Positions 49,482 through 57,610 of a stretch of DNA of 64,000 nucleotides are shown here, piece by piece. Position 1 is the stretch's first letter, and the number at the start of each line of letters is the position of its first letter. A model generated the notes under the pieces. That model did no database searches. It had not been told where the DNA came from and saw only the letters and a program-made list of their open reading frames with translations. Position numbers and translations under genes: made by a program. Source of the stretch: Bradyrhizobium sacchari (GTDB taxonomy: Bacteria; Pseudomonadota; Alphaproteobacteria; Rhizobiales; Xanthobacteraceae); contig NZ_LWIG01000054.1 of the NCBI RefSeq assembly GCF_002068095.1, forward strand, positions 10,941-74,940, read 5' to 3'.

Positions 49482-50267
49482 ATGCTGCCCGAGATCGTCA
49501 CCTTCTGGCATGGCCCGATGGATGCGCTGCGCCAGACCTGTCTGCGCTCGCAGCTGGCTGCCGGGCACAAGGTCACGGTCTACAGCTTCGACCCCATTCC
49601 CGACCTGCCGGCGGGCGTCGAGAATGCCGAGGCCGAAGCGATCCTGCCGCATGCGTTCTCCGAGCGGTTGCGGCCGCCGCAGCCGGACGGCAGCTGGCGC
49701 GACTGGACCACGCTGCAGTTCAGCGATTTCTTCCGCATGAAGCTGATGGCGAAGCGCCTCGGCCTCTGGCTCGATGCCGACGTGTTGCTCTTGAAGCCCG
49801 TGGAGATCGATCCGGCAAAGCCCTACTTCGCCTGGGAACGGCCGCGCCAGCTCGGCAATTCAGTGCTCTACCTGCCGCCTGAGCACGGCATCGTGCGTGC
49901 GTTCGAAGAGCTGATGGAGCAGGAGGAACTGACGCCGAACTGGCTGTCACTGCGCCACCGCATCACGTTTGCGATGCGCCGCCTGCGCGGCGGCTCGAAC
50001 CGGCTCGCCGATATTCGCATCGCAATCTTCGGGCCAGCGGCGCTGACCGCGCTCGCGCGCCGCACCGGTGAATTGAGCTGCGCACTGCCGAAGCAGTCGT
50101 TCTACGCCGTGCATGCCGAGCCGAAATTGTTTTTCGACCCCTCGAGCTATCTCGGCCTCGTCACCAACCCCGAGATCATCGGTCTGCACATCTCACCCAA
50201 GGGCCGTGGCGGCGAGAAGCCCATACCGGGCAGCCTGTATGCCTGGGCGACGGAGCGGTTTGCGTAG
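49482..50267 (+). CDS. Glycosyltransferase with DXD motif
   Basis: A 261-residue putative glycosyltransferase of the GT32/DXD sugar-binding group. It begins MLPEIVTFWHGPMDALRQTCLRSQLAAGHKVTVYSFD, then FSDFFRMKLMAKRLGLWLDADVLLLKP, where DAD is the metal/nucleotide-sugar motif (about residue 99). The FRxK(L)..LGLWLDAD pattern is characteristic. No membrane segment. The acceptor is unknown. It is a single-gene unit after leuD. Confidence 0.78.
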   Translation: MLPEIVTFWHGPMDALRQTCLRSQLAAGHKVTVYSFDPIPDLPAGVENAEAEAILPHAFSERLRPPQPDGSWRDWTTLQFSDFFRMKLMAKRLGLWLDADVLLLKPVEIDPAKPYFAWERPRQLGNSVLYLPPEHGIVRAFEELMEQEELTPNWLSLRHRITFAMRRLRGGSNRLADIRIAIFGPAALTALARRTGELSCALPKQSFYAVHAEPKLFFDPSSYLGLVTNPEIIGLHISPKGRGGEKPIPGSLYAWATERFA

Positions 50268-50272
50268 CCCCC

Positions 50273-50422
50273 TCGTGCCCCGGACGCGGTGCGGCGCCAT
50301 AAGCGCGTTTACGCGCGTCTTCGACGCGCTACGGTGAGCTCCGCAGAGGCGCATCTCGCCGCATTGCTGGGTCCCGGCTCAGCGCAGCAGCGTTTCGCGC
50401 TGCAGCGCGTCCGGGACACGAG
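50273..50422. repeat. Intergenic palindromic repeat, family E copy 2
   Basis: Outer arms CTCGTGCCCCGGACGCG and CGCGTCCGGGACACGAG, with inner hairpins AAGCGCGTTTACGCGCGT and CAGCGTTTCGCGCTG, and GGGTCCCGGCTCAGCGCAGC. Confidence 0.8.
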
Positions 50423-50461
50423 ATCAACCACCAAAGCGCCACACCTCCAACAATTCCCAGT

Positions 50462-50503
50462 TTGATCCAGCGCAACGCGCTCCTGCACCATTGTGCCTAA
50501 TCT
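50462..50503 (+). promoter_or_regulatory. FixK/FNR class II-type promoter of the DUF6455 gene
   Basis: TTGATCCAGCGCAA (50462-50475) fits TTG(A/C)-N8-(T/G)CAA, the FixK2 consensus of Bradyrhizobium. Its centre (50468.5) is exactly 41.5 bp before 50510. A -10 hexamer TAATCT lies at 50498-50503, the position expected for that start site. No -35 element is needed in such promoters. It precedes the ATG at 50538 with AAGAGGAG in between. Confidence 0.65.
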
Positions 50504-50537
50504 GACTCCAATTCCACGACCCCAAGAGGAGCCTCGC

Positions 50538-50957
50538 ATGAGCACGGCAAGCAGGCCTTATCCCATCGTTCAGGATCTCATCGAGACCTTTGCCAACTGG
50601 CTGAAGCATCGCCGCGAGATGAATGAGATGCGGCAGCTCGACCGCGCCGATTTCGACCGGATCGCGGCCGATCTCAGGATCGCACCTGACGATCTCGAAG
50701 AGCTGGTCCGCCACGGCAAGCACGCCGCGGACGAGCTGCCGAAGATGCTGGCGCAGCTCGGCATCAGCGCGGAGCGGCTCGGGCAGGCGCAGCCATTGCT
50801 GCTGCGCGACATGGAGCGGACCTGCTCGCTCTGCAATCACAAGGGAGTGTGCGACCGCGATCTCGCCGAGGGCACCGCCGCGGAGAACTATCACGGCTAC
50901 TGCGCCAACGCCGCGACGCTGGAATCGCTCGACCGCGCCGATCTCGCGCCGCGGTGA
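50538..50957 (+). CDS. DUF6455 family Cys4 protein
   Basis: A 139-residue soluble protein that I place in DUF6455. The N-terminal half (WLKHRREMNEMRQLDRADFDRIAADLRIAP) resembles small DUF1127-like helical proteins. The C-terminal half carries four cysteines: Cys96 and Cys99 in ERTCSLCNH, Cys105 in KGVCDRD and Cys122 in HGYCANA, a plausible metal or Fe-S site. ATG 50538 has AAGAGGAG upstream. The FixK/FNR-type promoter suggests expression under low oxygen. Function unknown. Confidence 0.75.
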   Translation: MSTASRPYPIVQDLIETFANWLKHRREMNEMRQLDRADFDRIAADLRIAPDDLEELVRHGKHAADELPKMLAQLGISAERLGQAQPLLLRDMERTCSLCNHKGVCDRDLAEGTAAENYHGYCANAATLESLDRADLAPR

Positions 50958-50968
50958 GGCGGGCGCGG

Positions 50969-51742
50969 TTAGTCGATCCAATCCGGCGCGTGAGGTAGCT
51001 CGACGCTCTCTGCGGTGTCGTGATTGATCCAGATTTCGGCGTTCTCGACGCGAAGCAACTCGACCACTTTGGCCATGGATGCGACCGTTGCCTGCTGGTC
51101 CGCATTGAAGGACGGCACGCGCATGTGCCGGAGGTTCTCCCGATTGTGCGCGACGTCGCCGCTCAGCAGCACGGCGCCGCGCCGCGGCAGCCTCACCATC
51201 AGCGAGCAATGCCCGAGCGTATGGCCGGGCGTGAAGATCATGCGCACCGCGCCGTCGCCGAATATGTCGTGGTCACCATCGACGATCTCGTAAGGCCGCT
51301 CTTTCAACATCCTGTAGTGCTGCAGCGAGTAGCCGAATTCTTCCGGCTCCGGTCCGAACATGGCCTCGAATTCGGCCCGCTGAGCGATCCATCTTGCATT
51401 TTCGAACAGATCGACATTTCCGATATGATCGAAATGCGCATGGGAAAGCAGGATCGTGCTGATATCGCGGGGCCGCACCCCGATTTCATCCAATTGGCCC
51501 GCGATGGGACGGCGCACGATGCCGCGTATGCCATGCGCGATGATGCGTCCTTCCGGATGCTTCGCGAGCTCATCCTCGATTCCCGTGTCCCAGAGCAGCC
51601 ACTCGCCGCGATGACGGATGAGATAGGCATTGCAGCTCAGCGTCATGGGGACGCCGACATTGATACCGGGAGAATAGATCGAACCGTCTTCGACCTCCGC
51701 AATGCCTCCGTCGAGGATGTAGATCCTGTCAATCGTCGCCAT
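50969..51742 (-). CDS. N-acyl homoserine lactonase family MBL hydrolase
   Basis: A 257-residue metallo-beta-lactamase-fold hydrolase of the AHL-lactonase family (AiiA/AttM type), which open the lactone ring of acyl-homoserine lactone signals. The metal motif is LLSHAHFDHIGN (HxHxDH, about residue 103), with the second-site His in FTPGHTLGHCSL and the Asp in LLSGDVAHN. ATG 51740-51742 has GAAGAG upstream. It is 10 bp downstream of the AraC gene and should be in one transcript with it. Lactonase activity is inferred from family; other lactones or esters are possible. Confidence 0.78.
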   Translation of the reverse strand: MATIDRIYILDGGIAEVEDGSIYSPGINVGVPMTLSCNAYLIRHRGEWLLWDTGIEDELAKHPEGRIIAHGIRGIVRRPIAGQLDEIGVRPRDISTILLSHAHFDHIGNVDLFENARWIAQRAEFEAMFGPEPEEFGYSLQHYRMLKERPYEIVDGDHDIFGDGAVRMIFTPGHTLGHCSLMVRLPRRGAVLLSGDVAHNRENLRHMRVPSFNADQQATVASMAKVVELLRVENAEIWINHDTAESVELPHAPDWID

Positions 51743-51752
51743 TGGGAACTCT

Positions 51753-52646
51753 TCACGCCGCCGATTCAATACGCCGCTTCGTCTCGCGCATGTCACGCCC
51801 TGGCGGCATGCCGAACAGCCGGCAATATTCCCGCGTGAACTGCGTGACGCTTTCGTAGCCGACCCGATGCGCCGCCGTCGCGATCTGCGCGCCGTCGGCC
51901 AGCATCGCGCGACGGGCTTCGATCAAGCGAAGCTGTTTCTGGAACTGGAGCGGGGTCAGCGACGTGACGCTGCGGAAGTGCAGGTGAAACGCCGACTGGC
52001 TCATGCCGGCGGCCTTGGCAAGCTGGTCGATCCGCAGCGGTTTGGCATAGAAGGCGCGAATGATCGCGACCGCACGGCCGATCCGCTGCGCATGGCTGTC
52101 GGCAATGCCGAGCGCCCTGATGGCGCCGCCGTGCCGGCCGGCCAGCAGCCAGTAGTGCAGCTCTCGCACCAGCTGGCGTTGCAGGATCGGCAGGGATGAG
52201 GGGCGGTCGATCAGGCGCAGCAGCCGCAGCGCCGCGTCTGCAACCTCCTGCTCCGTCGGCTCGACGCGCAGCGGCCGGGACGGAATGAACGGGACCGAAC
52301 CCATCTCGACGACCAAGCTCTCGATGACGGTAGGATCGAGCTCGACAACGAGCGCCAGATAGGGCGCGACGGCTGTGGCGCGCGTGATCTGGCTGACCGT
52401 CGGCACGTCGCTCGCGATCACCAGCGAATCGCCTGCACCAAAATCGAAAGACGTGGGGCCGGTCGCAACACGCTTGGCACCTTGCAGCACCAATGCGACC
52501 AGAGGCTTGGAAATCGCAAACTGGAGTGCGCTCGGCGCCGTCTCACGGATGATCGAGATGCCGGCGAAAGGCGTGGACGCAAGGCCCTTTTCGTCGGCGT
52601 GAGTTGCGGAATAACGGCTGGCGATCTGGAGCAGCGTTTCGGTCAC
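51753..52646 (-). CDS. AraC family transcriptional regulator
   Basis: A 297-residue AraC-type regulator with an N-terminal AraC_N (cupin-like) effector domain (KGLASTPFAGISIIRETAPSALQFAISKPLVALVLQGAKRV) and a C-terminal double HTH (KPLRIDQLAKAAGMSQSAFHLHFRSVTSLTPLQFQKQLRL-type, then ATAAHRVGYESVTQFTREYCRLFGMPPGRDMR). Start is a GTG at 52644-52646. It is divergent from an SDR gene, and direct repeats in between are likely operators. It heads a two-gene operon with the AHL lactonase-like gene. Confidence 0.88.
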   Translation of the reverse strand: MTETLLQIASRYSATHADEKGLASTPFAGISIIRETAPSALQFAISKPLVALVLQGAKRVATGPTSFDFGAGDSLVIASDVPTVSQITRATAVAPYLALVVELDPTVIESLVVEMGSVPFIPSRPLRVEPTEQEVADAALRLLRLIDRPSSLPILQRQLVRELHYWLLAGRHGGAIRALGIADSHAQRIGRAVAIIRAFYAKPLRIDQLAKAAGMSQSAFHLHFRSVTSLTPLQFQKQLRLIEARRAMLADGAQIATAAHRVGYESVTQFTREYCRLFGMPPGRDMRETKRRIESAA

Positions 52647-52710
52647 GCGCCAATCCTAAGCCGTGCTCGGCCTGCGGGCAATCCAGGTCGGCGGATCGGG
52701 CAGGAAAACA

Positions 52711-52763
52711 GGAGTTTTGGGCAAACCGCTCGCGCGCCGTATTCGGGAGTGTTGGGCAAGACG
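52711..52763. promoter_or_regulatory. Direct repeats, likely AraC operator
   Basis: GGAGTTTTGGGCAAACCG (52711-52728) and GGAGTGTTGGGCAAGACG (52746-52763) are direct repeats with a 35-bp period in the 192-bp gap between the AraC gene and the SDR gene. Tandem direct repeats are the usual binding mode of AraC-family dimers. Confidence 0.6.
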
Positions 52764-52838
52764 ATCCGAGAATCCGGCAACACCGGATGATCGATCGCCG
52801 GCAGAAGGACCGCACCGTAACCCTTCGAGGACCTACCG

Positions 52839-53594
52839 ATGCCCACCATTTCCCTTGTCACCGGCGCCAGTCGCGGCCTAGGCCGCAACACCGCGATCGC
52901 CATCGCGCGCCGCGGCGGTGACGTGATCGTGACCTATCGCAGCGGCGCTGCAGCTGCCCGCGACGTCGTCACCGAGATCGAGGCGCTCGGCCGACAGGCT
53001 ATCGCGCTCGAGCTCGACGTCACCTCCGTTTCGACCTTTCCCGCCTTCGCTGCAAGCGTTCGATCCGCGCTCGCCGAGCGTTGGGGTAGGGAGAAGCTCG
53101 ACCACCTCATCAACAATGCCGGCCAAGGCGAAATGGCGGCGATCGCCGAGACGACGGAGCAGCAATTCGACGCCCTGTTCGGCACGCATGTCAAAGGACC
53201 GTTCTTTCTGACGCAGGCCTTGCTGCCACTGCTCGCCGACAATGGCCGGATCATCAACTTCTCCAGCGGGCTGACGCGCGTGTCTTTCCCCGGCTTCTCG
53301 GCCTACGCTGCCGCGAAGGGGGCCGTCGAGGTTCTGACCGTCTACATGGCCAGGGAATTCGGCGATCGCGGCATCACCGCCAACGTCGTCGCGCCCGGCG
53401 CGATCGAGACCGACTTCCTCGGCGGCGCCGTCCGGGACATGCCGGATTTGAACAGGCAGTTCGCGCAAATGACCGCGCTCGGTCGCGTCGGCGTGCTCGA
53501 CGACGTCGGGCCGATGGTCGCAAGCCTGCTCGCTCCCGACAACCGCTGGGTCACTGCGCAGCGGATCGAGGTGTCCGGCGGACAGACGATCTGA
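52839..53594 (+). CDS. SDR family oxidoreductase
   Basis: A 251-residue short-chain dehydrogenase. NAD(P) motif TGASRGLG at residues 8-15, NNAGQGE at about 89, catalytic Ser in INFSSGLTRV, Tyr and Lys in FSAYAAAKGA, and the closing VTAQRIEVSGGQTI. GAGGA precedes the ATG. It is divergent from and probably controlled by the AraC regulator, a common pattern in which the SDR is the activator's target. Substrate unknown. Confidence 0.86.
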   Translation: MPTISLVTGASRGLGRNTAIAIARRGGDVIVTYRSGAAAARDVVTEIEALGRQAIALELDVTSVSTFPAFAASVRSALAERWGREKLDHLINNAGQGEMAAIAETTEQQFDALFGTHVKGPFFLTQALLPLLADNGRIINFSSGLTRVSFPGFSAYAAAKGAVEVLTVYMAREFGDRGITANVVAPGAIETDFLGGAVRDMPDLNRQFAQMTALGRVGVLDDVGPMVASLLAPDNRWVTAQRIEVSGGQTI

Positions 53595-53818
53595 GCGAGG
53601 CGGCGCTTGCGCGCCTCGCGCCGCACGGCGGCGTACAGCAGAGCTCCCACTTTGCGCGCACCTCGCCGGGCGGCAGTGAGCCTCAATAGTATGATTTATG
53701 CAGCATCCGGTTTGCGCGACGGGGATGCGGGAAAGCTCACCGCAATTATCCGTGCTTGATCTCGACTATTTGCTCTGTTTGGATCATTGCCGTTGAACAA
53801 TTGGTATTTCGGATAATC

Positions 53819-54691
53819 ATGGTAAATGAAACAGATAGTACCCGTCGTTCATTGGGGACTCGTCCACAAAGGGATATCGTGAGCGTCCATCGCAAGGAGT
53901 TCGGGAACCGGCTGTTGGCGGCGCTGCCGCCGGCGGATCTCGGTTTGCTCATTCCCCACTTCCAGAGGGTCTCGTTCGAACCCGACGCCGTCCTGGTGCG
54001 ATCGGGCGACGATCTCGACCCGGTCTATTTTCCCCATAGCGGCGCCATCGCCTTCATGCTCGATATGCCGGACGGGCAAACGGTCGCAACCACCTTGATG
54101 GGACGAGAAGGCGCTTTGGCCTCGTTCTCCGTGCTCGGCCCGTCGCCTTCATCGGTAACTGCGATTGCCCGCATCGCCGGCACCGCATCGGTGATCTCTG
54201 CCGCCAAATTCCGCGCGGCCCATGCGCAAAGCGCGGCCATCAGGAATGTCGTGCAGGTCCACGCCCGCGCCGTGCTTTTGCAGCTCCAGCACGTCGCCGC
54301 TTGCAACGCGCTGCACCGGGTGGACGGCCGCATGGCGCGATGGCTCCTGCAGCTTCACGACCGCGTTCCCGAGGACCTGCTTCCGGTGACGCACGAGACG
54401 CTGGCGCAGTTGGTTGGGGTGCGGCGGACGACCGTGACTCTGACGATGAGCAAGCTGCGTGAGGCCGGCGCCGTCCCATCTGATGGGCGCGGGTTTGTCG
54501 AAATCGATCGGGCGCGACTCGAGAGGGTCGCATGCGATTGTTATGCGCTCATGCAGCGCAATATCGATCGGATGTATTGCCAGGAATTGGCGCCGCCGCA
54601 TCGGACCCATGCCCCGCCCCGGGAACGCACCATCGTCGCCTCCGACGGAGCAGGCGGTGAATTCAAAGCGGTTTCGCGGGCGGGAAGATAG
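53819..54691 (+). CDS. Crp/Fnr family transcriptional regulator
   Basis: A 290-residue Crp/Fnr-type regulator. The cNMP-binding-like barrel spans about 20-135 (GNRLLAALPPADLGLLIPHFQRVSFEPDAVLVRSGDDLD, then PHSGAIAFMLDMPDGQTVATTLMGREGAL), followed by the long dimer helix and the HTH (VTHETLAQLVGVRRTTVTLTMSKLREAGAV). It has no N-terminal cysteine cluster, so it is not an oxygen-sensing FNR, and it lacks a clear cAMP-binding RxS. The C-terminal extension of about 50 residues is unusual. Start ATG 53819 chosen; an ATG 63 bp earlier is in frame. The 224-bp upstream gap is AT-richer than its surroundings. Confidence 0.85.
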   Translation: MVNETDSTRRSLGTRPQRDIVSVHRKEFGNRLLAALPPADLGLLIPHFQRVSFEPDAVLVRSGDDLDPVYFPHSGAIAFMLDMPDGQTVATTLMGREGALASFSVLGPSPSSVTAIARIAGTASVISAAKFRAAHAQSAAIRNVVQVHARAVLLQLQHVAACNALHRVDGRMARWLLQLHDRVPEDLLPVTHETLAQLVGVRRTTVTLTMSKLREAGAVPSDGRGFVEIDRARLERVACDCYALMQRNIDRMYCQELAPPHRTHAPPRERTIVASDGAGGEFKAVSRAGR

Positions 54692-54734
54692 AGAGCAAAG
54701 CCTGGGATCGCGGAGGCGGTTTCGAATTGACGCC

Positions 54735-55616
54735 TCAGCCCTTCCCCATCGCGGCGATCGCATCCGCGATCTCGATCGTGCGCCGCGCCATGTCAGCGTG
54801 CAGGCGCTCCACCATCGCGCCATCGAGACGGATCGCGCCGCGCGAGGCGTTCTCCGGCAATTCGAACGCCGCGATGATCTTTCGCGCACGCGCGACTTCC
54901 TCCTCGGGCGGGGTGAAGATGGCGTTGCAGGCTTCGATCTGCGAGGGATGGATCAGCGTCTTGCCGTCGAATCCGAGGTCGCGGCCCTGCGCGCATTCGG
55001 TGGCGAAACCGTCGGGATTGGCGATGTCGCTGTAGGGGCCGTCGAGGATCTCGAGACCGTGCGCGCGCGTCGCCAGGATGCAGTGGGTGATCATCGGGAC
55101 CATCGCGGCGCGGCCGGGCAGCATCCGGATCCGCGTCTCGCGCGAGATGTCGTTCGGGCCGAACACGAAGCCTGACAGCCGCGTCCCGGGATCGCGGCCG
55201 GCGGCGGCCAGTTCCTCGGCATGCAGCACCGCGCGCGCGGTCTCGATCATGGCCCAGACCTTGACGGTGGGCGCGGCACCGAGCTCGGCGAGGCGGCGGC
55301 CGATCGCGTCGAGATCTTCGATGCTTGAAACTTTTGGAACCAGGATGCCGTCTGGCGAGGCCTTCGCCGCCATCGCGACGTCATCGGCCCACCAGGGCGT
55401 GTCGAGGCCATTGGTGCGGATCAGGACCTCGCGCTTGCCGAACCCCCGGGCCGCGATCGCGGCGGCGATGCCGTCGCGGGCCACCGCCTTGGCTTCGGGG
55501 GCGACGGAATCTTCCAGATCGAGGATCAGGCCGTCGGCGGAGAGATTTTTGGCCTTTTCCAGCGCGCGGGGGTTGGAACCGGGCATGAACAGATGGCTGC
55601 GGCGCGGGCGGGTCAT
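54735..55616 (-). CDS. HpcH/HpaI aldolase/CitE-like CoA ester lyase
   Basis: A 293-residue CitE-like protein. TRPRRSHLFMPGSNPRALEKAKNL, GLILDLEDSVAPEAK, REVLIRTNGLDTPW, VWAMIETARAVLHAEEL, FGPNDISRETRI and DGKTLIHPSQIEACN are the motifs of beta-methylmalyl-CoA/citramalyl-CoA/malyl-CoA lyases. ATG 55614-55616 has AAGGA eight bases upstream. Without citrate lyase alpha/gamma genes nearby it is more likely a (3S)-malyl-CoA or related lyase or thioesterase than citrate lyase. Divergent from the carbonic anhydrase gene. Confidence 0.85.
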   Translation of the reverse strand: MTRPRRSHLFMPGSNPRALEKAKNLSADGLILDLEDSVAPEAKAVARDGIAAAIAARGFGKREVLIRTNGLDTPWWADDVAMAAKASPDGILVPKVSSIEDLDAIGRRLAELGAAPTVKVWAMIETARAVLHAEELAAAGRDPGTRLSGFVFGPNDISRETRIRMLPGRAAMVPMITHCILATRAHGLEILDGPYSDIANPDGFATECAQGRDLGFDGKTLIHPSQIEACNAIFTPPEEEVARARKIIAAFELPENASRGAIRLDGAMVERLHADMARRTIEIADAIAAMGKG

Positions 55617-55724
55617 GCGATCGTTCCTTCCAGTTGCCTCGTCTCTCTGGTCGATGCCGATAGCACCTGGCCTGCCTATTCGAAAGGCTTGTTCGTTCCC
55701 GGGCTCTATGGTTAGGCATAGGCC

Positions 55725-56369
55725 ATGATCACATTCCCTAAGCATTTGCTGGAAGGCTACAAGGCCTTCGCCACCCAGCGGCTACCGACCGAGCAAACCC
55801 GCTACCGCGAGCTGTCGGTGAAGGGGCAGTCGCCGGAAGTGATGGTGATCGGCTGCTGCGACAGCCGCGTCTCGCCCGAGGTGATCTTCGATGTCGGGCC
55901 GGGCGAATTGTTCGTCGTGCGCAACATCGCCAACCTCGTTCCGGTGTATCAGCCCGACGGCAACGCGCATGGCGTGTCGGCGGCGCTGGAATATGCGGTG
56001 ACGGTGCTGAAGGTGAAGCACATCGTGGTGCTCGGCCACGCGCAATGCGGCGGCATCCGCGCCTTCGTCGACAAGATCGAACCGCTGACGCCCGGCGACT
56101 TCATCGGCAAATGGATGCAGATGTTCATCAAGCCCGGCGAGGTGGTCGAGCAGCGCGACCACGAGAGCATGGCGCAGTTCGTCGAACGCATCGAGAAGGC
56201 CGCGGTGTTCCGCAGCCTGGAAAACCTGATGACGTTCCCGTTCGTGCGCAAGGCCGTGGATGCCGGCCAGATGCAGACCCACGGCGCCTATTTCGGCGTC
56301 GCGGAGGGATCGCTGTTCGTGCTGGACAAGGTCGCGAAGGAATTTCGGAACGCGCACGGCGAGGCTTGA
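55725..56369 (+). CDS. Beta-class carbonic anhydrase
   Basis: A 214-residue beta carbonic anhydrase interconverting CO2 and bicarbonate. Zinc ligands are in GCCDSRVSPEVIF (Cys about 43 and the Asp-Arg dyad) and VLGHAQCGGIRA (His and Cys about 105). It begins ITFPKHLLEGYKAFATQRLP. Normal length. No export signal, so cytoplasmic. Single-gene unit; a short family E-like palindrome follows. Confidence 0.93.
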   Translation: MITFPKHLLEGYKAFATQRLPTEQTRYRELSVKGQSPEVMVIGCCDSRVSPEVIFDVGPGELFVVRNIANLVPVYQPDGNAHGVSAALEYAVTVLKVKHIVVLGHAQCGGIRAFVDKIEPLTPGDFIGKWMQMFIKPGEVVEQRDHESMAQFVERIEKAAVFRSLENLMTFPFVRKAVDAGQMQTHGAYFGVAEGSLFVLDKVAKEFRNAHGEA

Positions 56370-56400
56370 GCGGCTTCGTAAACTGGCGCGTCAAACGAGA

Positions 56401-56443
56401 TCCTCGTCCCGGACAGGCGCAAGCGCAGATCCGGGACGACGAG
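56401..56443. repeat. Short palindrome, family E-like
   Basis: CTCGTCCCGGA, GCGCAAGCGC loop stem, TCCGGGACGACGAG. It lies between the convergent carbonic anhydrase and asd genes and could terminate both. Confidence 0.65.
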
Positions 56444-56459
56444 CGGAGAGGGCGACGGT

Positions 56460-57494
56460 CTACGCTGCCTTCTTCTTCGCGGTGATCAGCTTGCGGTTGA
56501 TCAGGACTTCCGCGATCTGGATCGCGTTGAGGGCCGCGCCCTTGCGAAGGTTGTCGGAGACGCACCACAGAACGAGACCGTTCTCCACCGTCGCGTCCTC
56601 GCGGATGCGGCTGATGTAAGTCGCGTCCTCGCCGGCGGCTTCATAGGGCGTCGCGTAGCCGCCGGGCTCCTGCTTGTCGATGACGAGGCAGCCGGGCGCC
56701 TTGCGCAGGATCTCGCGGGCTTCGTCCGCGCTGATCGGATTCTCGAACTCGATGTTGACGGCTTCGGAGTGGCCGACGAACACGGGCACGCGCACGCAGG
56801 TCGCGGAAAGCTTGATCTTGGGATCAAGGATCTTCTTGGTCTCCGCCATCATCTTCCACTCTTCCTTGGTGTAGCCGTCCTCCATGAAGACGTCGATGTG
56901 GGGGATGACGTTGAAGGCGATGCGCTTGGGGAATTTCTTCGCGACCAGCTCGTCATTGGTGTAGACGGCCTTGGTCTGCGAGAACAGTTCGTCCATCGCG
57001 TCCTTGCCGGCGCCCGACACCGATTGATAGGTCGAGACCACGACGCGCTTGATGCCGGCCTTGTCGTGCAGCGGCTTCAGCGCGACCACGAGCTGCGCCG
57101 TCGAGCAGTTCGGGTTGGCGATGATGTTCTTCTTCTTGAAGCCTTCGGTCGCGGCCGCGTTCACCTCGGGCACGATCAGCGGCACGTCCGGGTCCATGCG
57201 CCAGGCCGAGGAATTGTCGATCACGACCGCGCCGGCGGCGCCGATCTGCGGCGACCATTCCTTCGACACCGAGCCGCCCGCCGACATCAGGCAGATGTCG
57301 ACGTCGGAGAAGTCGTAATGCTCGAGCGCTTTGACCTTCAGGGTGCGGTCGCCATAGGAGACCTCGACGCCGACGCTGCGGCGCGATGCCAGGGCCACGA
57401 CCTCGTCCGCGGGGAATTTGCGCTCATCGAGGATATTGAGCATTTCCCGTCCGACATTGCCGGTCGCGCCGACGACTGCGACTTTGTAACCCAT
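56460..57494 (-). CDS. asd: Aspartate-semialdehyde dehydrogenase
   Basis: Asd reduces aspartyl phosphate in the threonine, methionine and lysine/diaminopimelate pathways. The 344 residues begin MGYKVAVVGATGNVGREMLNIL (NADP motif), include the catalytic Cys in IANPNCSTAQLVVAL (about residue 132), VVSTYQSVSGAGK and the His of VPVFVGHSEAV-type segment. Normal length. It supplies the same pathway as dapF at 35 kb. Divergent from a hypothetical gene. Confidence 0.96.
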   Translation of the reverse strand: MGYKVAVVGATGNVGREMLNILDERKFPADEVVALASRRSVGVEVSYGDRTLKVKALEHYDFSDVDICLMSAGGSVSKEWSPQIGAAGAVVIDNSSAWRMDPDVPLIVPEVNAAATEGFKKKNIIANPNCSTAQLVVALKPLHDKAGIKRVVVSTYQSVSGAGKDAMDELFSQTKAVYTNDELVAKKFPKRIAFNVIPHIDVFMEDGYTKEEWKMMAETKKILDPKIKLSATCVRVPVFVGHSEAVNIEFENPISADEAREILRKAPGCLVIDKQEPGGYATPYEAAGEDATYISRIREDATVENGLVLWCVSDNLRKGAALNAIQIAEVLINRKLITAKKKAA

Positions 57495-57610
57495 CGTTCA
57501 CTCTCCGATGAAAAAGCCCGTTCCTGAAGCTGACGCTTAAACAGGAAGAGCAGCGCTTCTATGCGAGAACCGGCCTCAAGACAACGTTGGACCATGCCCG
57601 AAGGCCGTGG

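Noticed and set aside
53595-53818. TTGATCTCGAC near 53757 considered as a FixK/FNR box for the Crp-type gene
   Set aside because: The right half-site is CTAT rather than TCAA, so the dyad is not met.
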